From Polyodon spathula (taxonomy: Eukaryota > Chordata > Actinopteri > Acipenseriformes > Polyodontidae): a stretch of DNA of 64,000 nt. Each line of letters opens with the position of its first letter. The stretch's first letter is position 1. The notes beneath the pieces are model-generated. The model saw nothing but the letters and a program-made list of their open reading frames with translations, ran no database searches and was not told where the DNA came from. Of this stretch, positions 22,236-34,888 are shown one piece after another. The stretch is taken from positions 30,487,274 through 30,551,273 of the forward strand of contig NC_054548.1 in the NCBI RefSeq assembly GCF_017654505.1. The letters are read 5' to 3'. Position numbers and translations under genes: made by a program.

Positions 22236-23515
22236 ACAGTGAAAAGGCTATTGTGTTTCACCTTTCAGTGTTTTTGCACTTTGTTTTACCAGTGTGGAAG
22301 ACCCGTTGTTAAAAATGCCTTGCTTGATATGTGACGCTGCATTCAGAACAGACACATGTTCAAACACTGCACATGTATAAAGGCTAAAAAATAGAAACAC
22401 TTGCCATATATCAGGAGTCTACAAAGTGTTAGAATTGGCCTCAGTCATTATCACCTCTAATTGCTTAAAAGTTAGATGGAGGTTTTTTCCTCGATTGCTG
22501 TACATGGTACATGAAACCTTGTTTTGTGATTGGATGAAATGTCCTTCAAAACTATTGCTGTTACTAGCAAAGACATTTTACAATGTTTTTTTTTTTTTTT
22601 TTTTGTGAATGACAAGTTCATTAGGGTGTATTGTTAGTTGCTTAGGCTTGATAGCATTCAACGACACAATGAACCCTTGGAGATGAAAAGAGGAAGCCAG
22701 CTGTCTTGGGAGAACACAATCTCGCACAAAGCCTCTGCAGTCATAACTCTGAGAAATGTCTGGGAAACTGCGTCAAGTGAAATGGAGTCGATAAAAAACA
22801 CATCAGCATCCCAGGAAGTGCTTGGTATTTTTCTCTCTGAATGTATGTGTATGCTTGGATCCCAAGTAGAAATATAGGCCAATGCTCTTGGTGTTTGTAG
22901 TGGACAGTTATAATGGCCTAACCTTAACCCCAAGCCCAATGAGTTCATATTTTGGTTTGGGATTTAGTTGTAACATAGTATTCAGACTTAAGACTATATC
23001 TTATGAAGTACTCTCCCTATAACTTTGTGTGTACCATGAATCCATCTGGTATACATAAAAAAGCACCAATTTCAGAGTTTAAAAAGAAGTAATACACTTA
23101 TAATTTTTTATTGGATAGCAATAACAATAAACCTTTACGTAAAACTTAGTGACATTATATAAATGTAAGCTTGTGTCTTAGAGTAAGAAGTGGGTTACAG
23201 AACGTACAGTGTTATACATCACCACGTGTTGCTACAACTGTTTAATGTACCTGGAATTTTTCTTTTCATTGTTGTCAGTTAAGGTCAGTGTACATTTCTT
23301 AATATAATACAGAACTTTGCCCATCTACAATAAGTGTTCTGCACTTGTTTCATAAGTTTATCTTACTGCAATGCAGCATTCTGTTATTGACATGGCTCGC
23401 CTTCCACAGAGCTAGAGTTAACTCAGTTTGCAGATCTCACCCACAGTACGAGGTCTGACACAGGCCTGGTTTTTGGGATGGAACCGCATAACAGTCTTGC
23501 GTCTGTCACATGAAT
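22236..23515. other. Intergenic sequence, nothing recognised
   Basis: This is AT-rich sequence after the mycbp2 3' end. A short T run lies near 22587. I see no exon, RNA gene or clear transposon. Confidence 0.5.
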
Positions 23516-26475
23516 ATAAAAACATAAGAAAGTTTACAAATGAGAGGAGGCCATTCGGCCCATCTTGCTTGTTTGGTAATAGCTTATTGATCCCAGAATC
23601 TCATCAAGCAGCTTCTTGAAGGATCCCAGGGTGTCAGCTTCAACAACATTACTGGTGAGTTGGTTCCAGATTCCCATGATTATCTGTGTAAATAAAAAAT
23701 GCCTCCTATTTTCTGTTCTGAATTTGGGTCGACATTGTCAATACCTTTTAGGATTTTGAAAGCTTGAATCAGATCACTGCATAGTTTTCTTTGTTCAAGA
23801 CTGAATAGACTAAATTATTTTAGCCTTTCTGCACATAATATGCCTTTTAAACCTGGAATAATTCTGGTTGCTCTTTTTTTGTAGCGAGGCGACCAGAACT
23901 GAACACAGTATTCTAGATGAGGTTTTACTAATGCATTGTAAAGTTTTAACATTATTTCCCTTGATTTAAATTAAACACTTTTCACTATATATCTGAGCAT
24001 CTTGTTGGCCTTTTTTTTATAGTTTACCTACATTGTTTAGATGAAGACATTTCTGAGTCAACATAAACTCTTTTTCATAGATTCCTCCTTCAATTTTATG
24101 ATCTCCCATATGGTATTTATAATGCACATTTGTATTGCCTGCATGCAGTATCTTACACTTTTCTCTATTCAATGTAATTTGCCATGTGTCTACCCAGTTC
24201 TGAATCTTGTCCAGGTCATTTTGAATGACCTTTGCTGCTGCATCAGTGTTTGCCACTCCTATTTTTGTGTGGTCTGCAAATTTAACAACTTTGCTTACTA
24301 TACCAGAATCTAAGTCATTAATGTAGATTAGGAATAGCACAGGACCTAATACTGCTCCCTGTGGTACTCCACTGGTTACCTCGCTCCATTTTGAGGTTTC
24401 TCCTTTAATCAGTACTTGTTTTTTACATGTTAACCACTCCCTAATACATGTGCATGCATTTCTTTGAATCCTGACTGCATTCGGTTTGAGAATTAATCTT
24501 TTATGCAGGACTTTGTCAAAAGCTTTCTGGAACTCAAAATAAACCATGTCATACTTTGCAATTGTCTATTGACAATGTTGCATCCTCAAAAAAATCAAGC
24601 AGGTTAGTTAGACACGATCTCCCTTTACGAAAACCATGCTGACTGTTTCCCAGGATACTGTTACCATCTAGGTAATTTTCCATTTTGGATCTTATTATAG
24701 TTTCCATAAATATATAATAGAAGTCAGACTTATTGGTCTGTAGCTACCGGTTCGGTTTTGTTTCCCTTTTTGTTACCCTGTTGCATGATCTTGGTTAGTG
24801 GTTTGTAAATAACTTCTTTGAGTACTATTGGGAGGATTTCATCTGGCCCAGGGGATTTGTTTATGCTAAAGTTATTTAAAACAGGATAGGAACAGATTGA
24901 CATGTGGGGCATGTTGTCCGTATCCTCCTTTATAAAAACTTGTGAAAAGTAATCATTTAATATATTTGCTATTTTTTTCTTTGTCTATGATTTTGCCATT
25001 TGTATCTCTTAGACATTTATCATCGTCTCTGAATGATCTCTTGCTGTTATAATATTGGAAAAAACTTTTTGGAATTTGTTTTTAGCCCCCTTAGCAATGT
25101 TCATTTCTATCTCTCTCTTGGCCTTTCTAACTTCCTTATTGATTTGTGTTTGCAGTTCTAAGTACTCTTTCTGTGTACTTTTGTTGTTGGTCCCTTTTAA
25201 AACGCTCTGTAAAGTGTCATTTTTCGTTGTTTTTTTTTATTATTATTTTTAAATTGATCTATTAAACCATTTTGGCAATTTTGGTTTAGATTTAGATTTG
25301 TCTACTTTTGGGATGTAACTGTTTTGCGCCTCTAATACCACATTTTTAAAAATCAGTCATCCTTTTTCCGTGGATGTTTTCTCGATTTTTCTCCAATCTG
25401 CTTCTGTTAGTCTCTTTTTCATTCCTTCATAGTTTGCCTTCCTAAAATTGTAAACCTTAGCTTTAGTCATTGCTTTTCAGGTTTTATAAAGCACTTCAAA
25501 TGAGACCGAGTTTGCCAATGGTTCTCTGACCTCTGTTTTAGTTATTCTGTCTTCGTTATTTGAAAAGACAAAATCAAGGCATGCCTCCCCTCTAGTCGGT
25601 GGGGAAGCATTAAGATGCAATCATTTGTCATTACCACCATTTCACTTTCGTCTGTTGTGCTCCCCACCTGGTTTTCCCATTTTATGTGGGGGAAGTTGAA
25701 ATCTCCCATTAATATGGTTTCTCCCTTGCTGCACACATTTCTAATGTCATTGTATAACAGATTGCTTTGCTCAGTGCCTGAATTTGTCGTTATTTGTGTT
25801 ATTATGCCCTTTGAATTTTTTGTCCATTAATCTGACCCATATTGATTCAGTGTTGTTTTCTTCATCCAGATTTAACACCTGGGCTTCAAGACTATTTTTG
25901 ATGTATAGCGCTACCCTTCCGCCTCTTCTATCCTGCCTGTCTTTCCTATACAGTGTATCCCCACTAATATTATATTTGTCTCCATCACTCTCGGATAACC
26001 AAGTTTTTGAAACACCTATCACATTGTAGTTACTTGTTAGTGCAGTAGCTTCAAGTTCTAACATTTTGTTTCTGATACTTGCTAACATTTAGATAAATAC
26101 ATTTAATGGCTGTCTTACCTGAGTTGTTGACCTTGTTTTGATGTAGTCTCCCTTCTGTTTTTTGTTGATTTTTACCACCTTCCTTTCTAATTTAAATGCT
26201 TCTGAACCTCCTTGAGGATCCTTTCTCTGAATAGATTGGTTCCCTTTTTATTGTAAATGCAGTCCGTCCCGTCTATACAGATAGTCCTTGTTGTAGAATG
26301 CTGTCCAATGTTCAAGGAAGATGAAGCCTTCCTGTGTGCACCACGTTTTCAGCCATGCGTTTAGACTAATTATTTCCAGCTGTCCGTATGCTCCTTTGTA
26401 AGGTGCTGCAAGGTGTTTCTCAGTATGGAGTCCCCATAGAGTTGCTTTCTGGCCACCACTGTTGCTAGGGTCCTA
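23516..26475 (-). mobile_element. CR1-like LINE, decayed, nearly full length
   Basis: On the minus strand the order is the APE-type endonuclease (26088-25542: VSKTWLSESDGDKYNISGDT, RKDRQDRRGGRVALYIKNSL), a linker, reverse transcriptase (24912-24017: [61 protein letters not shown]), and a 3' part ending in the CTTTCTTATGTT tail at 23516. The RT active-site FADD is FADH. Several frameshifts are present. The extent toward 26475 is judged from similarity to the other copies. Confidence 0.85.
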
Positions 26476-26625
26476 GATGTTAAAATATAATAATTAAAAT
26501 ATAATGTGGTATTTTACTGTACTAATATAACAAACTATGGGTTATTACTTTATATTAATTATCATGTTAAGCACGAATTTAAGAATTGGCTTTCTGTGGT
26601 GGTGTACTTATACAGTATATGTATA

Positions 26626-27825
26626 CAGTGCATATAGGAAGTATTCACTCTCCCTTGGACATTTTAACCTGAAATCTTTATGCATTTAAATGGGATTTTT
26701 TTTCCTTTGATTTACACAACCTACTCAACACTTTCAATGTGTGTGTGTGGGGGTGGGGTGGGGTGGGGTGGGTGGGGTGGGGGTGGGGTGGGGGTGGGGG
26801 GTGAAAAAACAAATCAATTAAAAATAAAAACCTGAAAAGTCTTCATTAGATAAGTATTCATCCCCTTTGCTATGACACTCCTAAATAAGCTCAGGTGCAA
26901 CCAATTGCCTTCAGAATTCATACAATAAGTTAAATGGAGTCCTTCCGTGTGCTATAAAAGTGGTTCACATGATTTCAGATTAAATACCCCTGTCTCTGTA
27001 AGGTCCCACAGTTAGGTAGTGCATTCAAAGCAAAGATACTACCATGAAGACCAAGGAGCTTTCAAAACAACACAGGATAAAGTTGTGGAAAGGCACATAT
27101 CAACGGAGAGGTATAAAAAGATTTAAAAGGCATTGAACATCCCTTGGAGCACAGTCAAGTCAATCATTAAGAAGTGGAGGGTATACATCAGCACCCAGAA
27201 TCTGCTTAGAGCAGGTTGTCCTCCCAAACCGAGCAGCCGGGTAAGAAGGGCGTTGGTCAGAGAAGCCACCAAGCGGCCAATGATAACTCTGAAAGATCTA
27301 AAGCATTGCATGGCTGAGATGGGAGAAACTGTCTATGTGTCAACAACAGCTGAGGTACTCCACATATATGGTCTGTATTGAAGAGTGAAAAAAGTCCATG
27401 TAAAATCCTGCTTGGCATTTGCAAAAAGGCATGTGGGAGACTCTCAAAAGATGTGGCAAAAGATTCTGTGGTCCGATGAAACAAAAATTGAACTATTTGG
27501 CCTAAATGCAAAGCATTATGTTTGGTGCAAACCCAACACAACACCCAGGTAACACCATCCCTATTGTGAAGCATAGTGGTGGCAGCATCATGCTATGTCG
27601 ATGATTTTCATCGACAGGGACTGGGAAGCTTGTCAGGGTCGAGGGAAAAATGGATGGAGATAAATCAGGCAAATACTTGAGGAAAACCTGCTTCAGTCTG
27701 TAAAAGACCAAAGACTGGGACAGAGATTCACCTTTCAGAAGGAGAATGACACCTAGCACACAGCCAAAGCAACACTAGAGTGGCTTAAAAAAAAAAGAAA
27801 GTGAATGTCCTAGAGTGGACCTATG
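26626..27825 (+). mobile_element. Tc1-like transposon 5, right end lost
   Basis: The left end CAGTGCATATAGGAAGTATT is preceded by TA. A decayed transposase follows from about 27043, with 27133-27379 encoding NIPWSTVKSIIKKWRVYIST and REATKRPMITLKDLKHCMAE. Recognisable sequence stops at about 27825 (the 'gtcctagagtgg' block), exactly where the LTR of the next element begins. Confidence 0.85.
26748..26803 (+). repeat. G-rich (GGGGT)n array
   Basis: About 55 bases of GGGGT, GGGT and GGGGGT units lie inside Tc1-like element 5. The spacing of G runs would allow a G-quadruplex on the plus strand. Confidence 0.9.
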
Positions 27826-28430
27826 TCAATAACAAAAAAAAAATAAAAGATTTAACAATAAAAAACACTGCACACAGAGCAAAAGTAAAGGTTTAAACAA
27901 AATAATCACTAACACAAAATAAAACGCTAAGGTCAGGATGAGCAATTGCCTTCACTGATCTTTAGTTCTTATTTTTAATTTTTTTTTTTCTCTCCTCACG
28001 CTCTCGTACTCTCCTCTGTACACACACCCGGAGTGCAGAGAGCTGCAGGTTTATGTACAAGTCATCATCTCCTGATTAGCAACAAATTAATCACTTAATT
28101 AATTCAGGAGATACCCACCTTCTGCACAAGGTTTTTATAATTATTTCTGGCAGAGGATGAGCTGCCGACCTTGCCTCTGCCAGACACACTCAAACAAAAA
28201 CAATAACAAAACAATGTGGCGCTTCACCGTCATATATATATATAAATGCACACGACTTTCGCCATCATTCATAAATACAATAAATCCCAAATAAACAATA
28301 ACACACCATCAAATGCAACAAATACATCATAATAGACAAATACAAAATAACAGGCAGAGGGAGAGACCCCGTTCTAAAAATAAACAAATAACACCTTTAA
28401 ATAGCAGGGCTTTCCTACCTCCCTGCTACA
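27826..28430 (-). repeat. 3' LTR of copy C, outer end truncated
   Basis: On the minus strand it begins TGTAGCAGGGAGGTAGGAAA. It aligns along its length with 30633-31230. Against that LTR about 70 bases are missing at the outer end, where Tc1-like sequence abuts. Confidence 0.8.
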
Positions 28431-28726
28431 TATCAATAGCCCCCCCCCCTTGTGCAACGACCACCTCCCCACTCAGTCTCAAAGTCCCGGAAGAGGGGTA
28501 GCAAGGTGTCAATGGTGGCAGCCATGGTGAAAGGTGCTTCGCCACCCACTCCTTCGTGGCTGACCGCTCCGTCTTCCGGGGCTTTTAGCCACTGGTTCTC
28601 CTGCCACAAAAGTGCGGCTGGGGAGCTGGTCTCCTGACCACCCCCCCCTCCTTCTTCACAGTCACTAGCCGCCCTTTGTGGGGCTCCAGCCATAGTATTT
28701 CCTGCTGCCTGGCAGGACTGGCGATG

Positions 28727-29020
28727 ACTCCAGGCAAAGCAGAGCAGGCAGCAATCCCAGGCGAAGCAGAGCAGGCAGCAATCCCAGGCGAAGCAGAGCA
28801 GGCAGCGACCCCAGGAGAAGTAGGACCGGCAGCAACTCTAGGAGAAGAAAAGGAGAGACAGGCAACCCAAGGCGATGCGAGACCTTCAGCACCCCCAGGT
28901 GAAGTGGGACCCTCCGTAACCCCAGGAGAAGTGGGACCTTCGGCAACCTCAGGTGAAGCGGGACCCTCGGTAACCCTAGGGGATAAAAAGGAGACACAGG
29001 CAGCCTGAGGCGATGCGGAG
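28727..29020. repeat. GC-rich tandem repeats in the tail of copy C
   Basis: Units such as AATCCCAGGCGAAGCAGAGC with AGGCAG recur exactly at first, then with drift (30-39 bp spacing). The related 'ccaggcgaag' phrases occur at 1985-2100 in copy D. No stable protein is supported in any frame. Confidence 0.8.
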
Positions 29021-29479
29021 CAGCAGGCAGCTCAAGGCAATGCGGAGCAGCAGGCAACCACAGACAACCCAGACGCAGCATCCCTGAGCGGAGAGGGCGT
29101 GGCAACCCTGAGTGGTGCGAAGCAGGAATCCTTGGGCGATGGCGAGCTGGTATCCCTGAGCGATGGCGAACTGGCATTCCTAGGCGATGCACGACAGAGC
29201 AGAAGCGTTCCCTCGAGAGGCGACACCGGCCGCAGACCCTCGGAGGTGACTGCAGGAAGGGAGCCAGGACTAATGGTGGTACTGAGGTTGGCCCTCTTCG
29301 GAGCCGTTGCAACCTGGCAGTTTTTCCCCGTGCTCCCCTCAGCAACTGATGCAAAGGGGGCTGTGGACCGCCAGCCTCTTGTCCTGGTCCGTCCTGTCGT
29401 GAAGGGAGAGGCAGCTCCTGCTCCTCTCCCTTGGGTGGTGGTAGTGGAGACAGAGGCAGCTCCTGCTGCTCTGCTCCTG

Positions 29480-29720
29480 GCGAAGGTGACAGAAGCTCCT
29501 CCCCTTCAGGCAGCGAAGGTCGGCAGAGGCTGCTCCCCTTCAGGCAGCAAAGGCGGCAGAAGCTCCTCCCCTTCAGGCAGCGAAGGTCGGCAGAGGCTGC
29601 TCCCCTTCAGGCAGCAAAGGCAGCAGAAGCTCCTCCCCTTCAGGCAGCGAAGGTCGGCAGAGGCTGCTCCCCTTCAGGCAGCAAAGGCACCAGGGGCTCC
29701 TCCCTTTTTGGCGGCGAAGG
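29480..29720. repeat. Tandem repeat of about 39 bp in copy C
   Basis: The unit runs CTCCCCTTCAGGCAGCGAAG followed by GTCGGCAGAGGCTG, about six times, alternating two versions. It lies at the end of the Ala/Gly-rich part of the Gag-like frame. Confidence 0.88.
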
Positions 29721-30480
29721 CGGCAGGGGCTCCTCCCCTCCTGTAGGCATAGGCGGCAGGGGTTCCTCCCCTTCTGGCTGCAGTGGGGGAACCAGCAGTC
29801 AATAGTCCTCCCACGGCGGTGGAGGTGGAACTAGCAAGTATTCTCCCTCTGCTGGTGGAGGGGGGAGCAGCAAGCATTCCTCCCATGGTGGCGGAGGTGG
29901 AACCAGCAGACATTCTCCCTCTGCTGGTGGGTACCTGGGCTGTGGATGTTCTCTTGGGTTGTGGACGCATCGACTCCCCCCTTTTGGGCTGTGGACATTC
30001 AGGCTCCTCCTGCTCAGGCGCAGGACGTTCGGGATCCTCCCACTCAGGCACAGGATGTTCGGGCTCCTCCCACTCAGGCACAGGACGTTCGGGCTCCTCC
30101 CTCTTGGGCTGTACTGGGGGTGGGAACAGCAGGCGTTTCTCTGGTGGGAGGGGGCAGTTGGCTGTGAAATGCCCACCCTCACCACTGATGCAGCAGCAAT
30201 ATTGCACTTCCATGTTGTGGAGGGGGGCTTCCTAGCCAACCTCTTCCTGTGGCTGTAGCCCCGGTTCCACTTATTCTTTCTGAGGTGGAGAGTGGTAACA
30301 GTTGGGCGACACGTGGCCGACCTCGCCAACTTTAAAGCACCACTCCTCCCCCCTTAAGCAAGTCATGCAGACGTCCATCTTACCAGAGATGCAGCGGGGT
30401 TCGCTGCTGCTTCTGCCGCTACTTCTTTCCCTTCCTCTTCTTCCTCCCAGCTTTCTATTTCTTCCTCCAAAATCACACAC
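29674..30480 (-). pseudogene. Gag-like zinc-knuckle protein of copy C, with stops
   Basis: The same frame runs from 30480 to 29674 with a TAA near 30271 and a TAG near 30232. Two knuckle-like units are seen: CFKVGEVGHVSPNC, which has lost its second Cys, and CISGEGGHFTANC, with altered spacing. After them comes a Pro/Glu repeat (units like REEPERPVPEWEEPEHPVPE) and then Ala/Gly-rich repeats. The order is basic N-terminus, knuckles, Pro/Glu repeats. It is non-functional as it stands. Confidence 0.65.
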
Positions 30481-30559
30481 ACAAAAAAAATCTAATTAAA
30501 AAAACACCTACAGTAACTCTTCTTCTGGCCTGAGTCGGAGGCTGTGGTTTATCCCACGA

Positions 30560-31230
30560 TGACATGATGTCAGGCCAGATGCAGGAAGCAAAACACACAC
30601 AAGGAACTGCAGTGAAAAGACGTGCTGTGCGCCATTTATGTCAATTTAATAAAATAAAAGATTTAACAACAAAAAAGACTGCTCACAGAGCAAAAGCAAA
30701 GGGTTAAACAAAATAATCACAAACACAAAATAAAGGCTAAGGTCAGGCTGAGCAACTGCCTTCACTGATCCTTAGTTCTTCTAATTTATTTTCTCTCTCT
30801 CTCCTCATGCTCTCGTACACTCCTCCGTATACCCACCCCGAGTGCAGAGAGCTGCAGGTATTTATGCAAGTGACCATCTCCCGATTAGCAACAAATGAAT
30901 CACTTAATTAACTCGGGAGATGGCCACCTTCTGCACAAGTTTTTTTTATTTTAATTATTCCTGGCAGAGGACTTACTGCTTCCTTGCCTCTGCTAGAACA
31001 CACTCAAACAAAAACAATACGGCACTTCGCCATCATATATAAATACACACGGCTTTCGCCATCATTAATAAATACAATATTCCCAAATAAACAATAACAT
31101 GCCATCAAATACAATAAATAAATCATAATAGACAAATACAAAATAACACAGGGGTGGAGGGGGAGACCCTGTTCTAAAAATAAACAAATAACACCTTTAA
31201 ACAGTAGGGCTTTCAGACTGCCCTGCTACA
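30560..31230 (-). repeat. 5' LTR of copy C
   Basis: On the minus strand it begins TGTAGCAGGGCAGTCTGAAA and ends in TGTCA near 30560. Shared blocks with the left LTR include the 'taaaaataaacaaataacacc' region and the 'cacagagcaaaag' region. The inner border is set by comparison with the LTR at 3430-3886. Confidence 0.75.
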
Positions 31231-31389
31231 CCAAGACATTTTGATAACATCACAATTTTTGGACTGCTCTGTTTTATAGATAATTCTGGGCCGCTTTGCA
31301 TTTTCAAATTCAGCCCAGTTTTTGGGATATTCTGCTCAACTGACAGCCAAGTTTTTAAGTCATACATAAATTGATTGTGAATTCATTTA
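31231..31389. other. Intergenic, nothing recognised
   Basis: This short AT-rich stretch lies between the LTR of copy C and the inverted repeat copy. It does not continue the Tc1-like sequence found on the other side of copy C. Confidence 0.4.
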
Positions 31390-32160
31390 AGTATAATTCT
31401 TAGTACATGAATCAAAGTTAATGTATTTTTTACTCTCCCCAGAAAATATTATTTTTATTATGAAGAAACAGAAATTACATGTAAAAGTTAAAAAAAAAAA
31501 TGATTAAAAAAATATTTTAAAATGTATTTCTTATTACAATGAAGAAACTACATTGTACTGAAATAGATACATAACAATTAATTAAATCAGTCATTTTCCT
31601 TTATTAAAGGCTAATATTAAAACACATTTTTGAGAAGGAACATGGTATTTTGACAGTAATCACAAAATAAAATCATAAAGTGAGTTAAAGGGGACTGGGA
31701 GTCGAAAGTGAAAATAAATGATTTTTCTTTCACCCTACCCTTCCCAGTCTTTTCCCTGCACCTCCTTATATGTCCGCGCTTCCGGTCTGCTCTTTTGCGC
31801 CAAACCTGCACTCCAATTCCACTTCACACACATCCACATGCAACCCCTGCAAGCACACATCACCATGCAACCCTGCATGCATACACCCAACATGCAACCC
31901 CTCCACGCACATACCACCACGCAACTCTTATACGCACAACCCACCATGCAACCCCTGCATGCACACACCACCATGGAACCCTGCAGGCATATACCCACCA
32001 TGCAACCCCTGCACGCACACATCACCATGCAACCCCTGCTAATATTCAAAAGCTAGTATTAAAACACATTTTTGGGAAGGAACATGGTGTTTAAAAAAAA
32101 AACAGCAAAAAAACGACATCTCATTTGCACATGTAATATCCATCAATATATAATCATGTG
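31390..32160 (+). repeat. Repeat with minisatellite, left copy
   Basis: It starts near 'ttaagtataattcttagtac' and contains 'attaaaacacatttttgaga', then a minisatellite of about 27 bp (CATGCAACCCCTGCACGCAC plus ACACCAC) at about 31830-32040, then a second 'attaaaacacatttttggga' block and 'catctcatttgcacatgtaa'. The same blocks occur inverted at 36630-37395. The His/Thr-rich ORFs are products of the minisatellite. Confidence 0.8.
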
Positions 32161-32164
32161 TAGG

Positions 32165-32999
32165 GGTTTATCAGACCATCTGGGTTTAAGAAACCAGTGC
32201 CCTTCAACAACTTCAAATAAATCTTATTGTATTAGTTAACAATTTCCATATCTATTCCTGACAGCTTATACTGTAGGCCAGGTGTTTTCAACCTTTTTTT
32301 GAAACTATACCCCTTCTATCTGGAAGTTTCAGCTCAAGTATCATTTACAAGTTTCACGCTCAACTGAAGGGTACCTCAGTTGCAATAAAATTATCTAATA
32401 ACTCCCCCCCCACCCATTTATTTAATAAATAATTTCATGTCAGTTTGGGTGACAAACTGCTGATTTAGGACAGAATAAGAAACAGTAGCCTTAATTCTTA
32501 AAGCTTTTAATTACAAGTATTTGGTAATCTTTTTGGATCGTAGTCGCTTTCTATTCGGCAAAGTTAGTATCAATAATACAAAATAGTGTGCACTGTAAAT
32601 GTTTTTTTTATGTTAACATTTACTTCAAATCTACGCATAATTATGTGTGCCATTCAAAATATTTACCTCAAGATAAACTATAATAACTACTAACAATGAT
32701 ACACGTTTTTATTAAAGCCAACATAAAAAATATCCAAAGGAATTCAGTATAACTTTTTGTCACTTTGTACTCTGTAGTCTTGTGTTTTCGTCCTTTGTTT
32801 TGCAAGTAAGTAATGTTTCAATTTCATCAAACACCAAAAACAAATTCAACCCGCCACTATTGCTGTTACTAAAATGCAGCCGCGCCTAATAAATAAAACA
32901 AAAAACGTCAAAGTATGAGTACAATGATTAATAATTATATTTACCATTATTATTTATACTGTACTTCTAAAGAATGCAGAAAGATTCCCTAATTAGGAG
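32165..32999. other. Intergenic, nothing recognised
   Basis: AT-rich, with no exon or clear element. Fragments of old repeats are possible but not identified. Confidence 0.4.
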
Positions 33000-33240
33000 G
33001 TTTGGTAGTGGTTAGGGTTAGGAGCACACCTATTTTTATTTTTAAGTTTGACAGCCTTTTGGTGGCACTTCTGTAATTTTGACAACCTTTTGTAAAAAAG
33101 TCGGCTTTTTAATGGCTTTTTTTAACTGACAGCATTTTGACCACCTTTTGTGTCAGCCTTTTTTAAAAATGACGGCTTTTTGACAGCCTTTTGTAAAATT
33201 GACGGCCTTTTGAGCCTTTTTGTAAAAGTGATGGTGCTGC
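33000..33240. repeat. Array of 'gacagccttttgt' motifs
   Basis: Variants of GACAGCCTTTTGTAAAATTGACGG recur about nine times at irregular 20-35 base spacing. It is a degenerate tandem array with no coding meaning. Confidence 0.75.
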
Positions 33241-33394
33241 ATACACAGCAAAGTTATACACCGATATTCTGATAGCATAGCACTTGAAATGAAGTTCGTA
33301 AGTGGTTGTGTTCCTCAAGCATGTAATAAAAAGTGATATTCATAGGGTATACAGTTATACAGTGATACAGTGGTTTCAGCCATCTAAGGACAGG

Positions 33395-34310
33395 TTCTGC
33401 ATGGGAACTAAATAAGCTAGACACTCAAGCTTCTGGATACAGGTACTCTGTAGCACTTTTCAGCCCCCCAGCCCATCCACAGCTTGTTTGACACACTCTT
33501 GTAGTTTCCCATTTCTGCATATAAAACAAAAATGATTTTCTTATCAATAAGTCTTTTTAGGAATCATTCAAAAAACACTTGAATCTGTTAAGGAGTACCA
33601 GTCTGACACTACAGTCCTTTAAATTGAGTTCTTACATCATTATATGGCTGAAAAACACTTCAAAGGGACTTTTCCAAGTACACTAAAATATTGTGATTTG
33701 TGTCAGTCTACAAGCTGTGAAATTGGAACCAAACAGCTAGAAATTTGTGCTTCTGGATTTAATATCTGTATATCATATAGGTACTCTGTACCTTTTTTAC
33801 CCTCCTAGCAAATTCACTGCTTGTTTGACACCCAGTTGTACATGCCCGTTTGTGCATATAATGCACAATGCCGTTTGTGAATCTTTTTTTATCAGTCTTT
33901 GCAGGAATTGTTCCAGAAACACTGGGACCAGTTAGAGACTACCTGTCTGATACCATATCTATTTAAAAGGAGTTCTTAACGTTTTCTGCTGCTGATTTTT
34001 TATTTTTTTTTATTTTAAAACTGCTATTTACAAGTATAGCGAGAGTGTTTTCATCTGTCTAAAACAAGCTTCTCCATGGGAACCAAAAGAGCCAGACACT
34101 CGTGCTTCTAGATTCATTATCTGAATCTACTATAGGTGCTCTGTAGCAATTTGCACACTCCTAGCCTGTTCACACACCCAGTTGTACTTTCTCGTAACAG
34201 TGTACCGCAATATTGCATTTCAATACGTCTAAGAGATGGTACTGCATGGAGAGCAAAAGAGCTAGACACTTGTGCTTCTAGATTCATTATCTGCATACAG
34301 TAACCAGTTT
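33395..34310. repeat. Diverged tandem repeat with four partial units
   Basis: The block AGCTAGACACTTGTGCTTCT and a 'ggtactctgtagcac' block recur near 33418, 33736, 34090 and 34259. Spacing is about 320, 355 and 170 bases. Each long unit also has 'cttgtttgacacac' and 'tgcatataa' blocks. Confidence 0.75.
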
Positions 34311-34416
34311 GCAAACTGCTAAGTGGTTGCATTACTCGAATTTGAATTACAGTATGATAAAATGTGCATGTTTCAGGTCTTATATATAATGGAAATTTTT
34401 TGTATGCCATAGGAAA

Positions 34417-34770
34417 TCACGATGGTGGGTCCTCCTGTCGTACCCCACAAGTCCAGAAATTCTGGGCCAAAGAACTCGGAAGCACTCTCTTTAGATGCAC
34501 AACAGTCTTAGCTAAACAAAATGGGTTTCTTTGGGTTCGTATGACCCCTGACTGCCTTTTGGCAGGTCTAAATATGAAATGTTTACACACCATCAAATCC
34601 GCCATTTTTTATGGGATTTCCCATAGGAAATTGCGGTGGGGGGGGGGGGGTCCTCCTGTCGTACCCCATAAATCCACAAGAAAATGGGTTCCTTCGAGTT
34701 CATACAACCCACAACTGCCATTTGCCAAGCCTTACCCCAGCATATGGGGTGTTTGCCATAGGGAGGGGGG
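34417..34770. repeat. Two tandem copies of a unit of about 215 bp
   Basis: The blocks TCCTCCTGTCGTACCCCA and 'ttgccatagggag' type recur at 34431 and 34651, with a variable G run in the second copy. It has no coding capacity. Confidence 0.8.
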
Positions 34771-34888
34771 GTGATTCTTATTCTAACCATATCTTCATGT
34801 CTTCAAACACTTCTAACTCCCAAAATGACCGTACCTCTAGTTTTAAAAAGCTATTTATTTAAATGAAAGATAATACCTTGGATTTATA

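Larger units (their letters stand above)
27826..31230 (-). mobile_element. LTR element, zinc-knuckle family 2, copy C
   Basis: Two related LTRs (30560-31230, and 27826-28430 with its outer end cut) enclose about 2.1 kb. On the minus strand a Gag-like ORF with zinc knuckles (30480-29674) is followed by GC-rich repeats and a G-run polypurine tract at 28441-28452 directly before the 3' LTR. No protease, RT, RNase H or integrase is visible, so it would depend on another element. The left LTR joins a truncated Tc1-like element. Confidence 0.8.

Noticed and set aside
22638..22948. ORFs on both strands
   Set aside because: No similarity, no splice context, and overlapping on opposite strands.
28665..29746. 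Long ORFs on both strands (215-229 residues)
   Set aside because: GC-rich tandem repeats keep several frames open at once; none has a recognisable domain outside the zinc-knuckle frame.
31708..32094. His/Thr-rich proteins
   Set aside because: Products of the 27-bp minisatellite, open in more than one frame; the inverted copy at 36591-36990 does the same.
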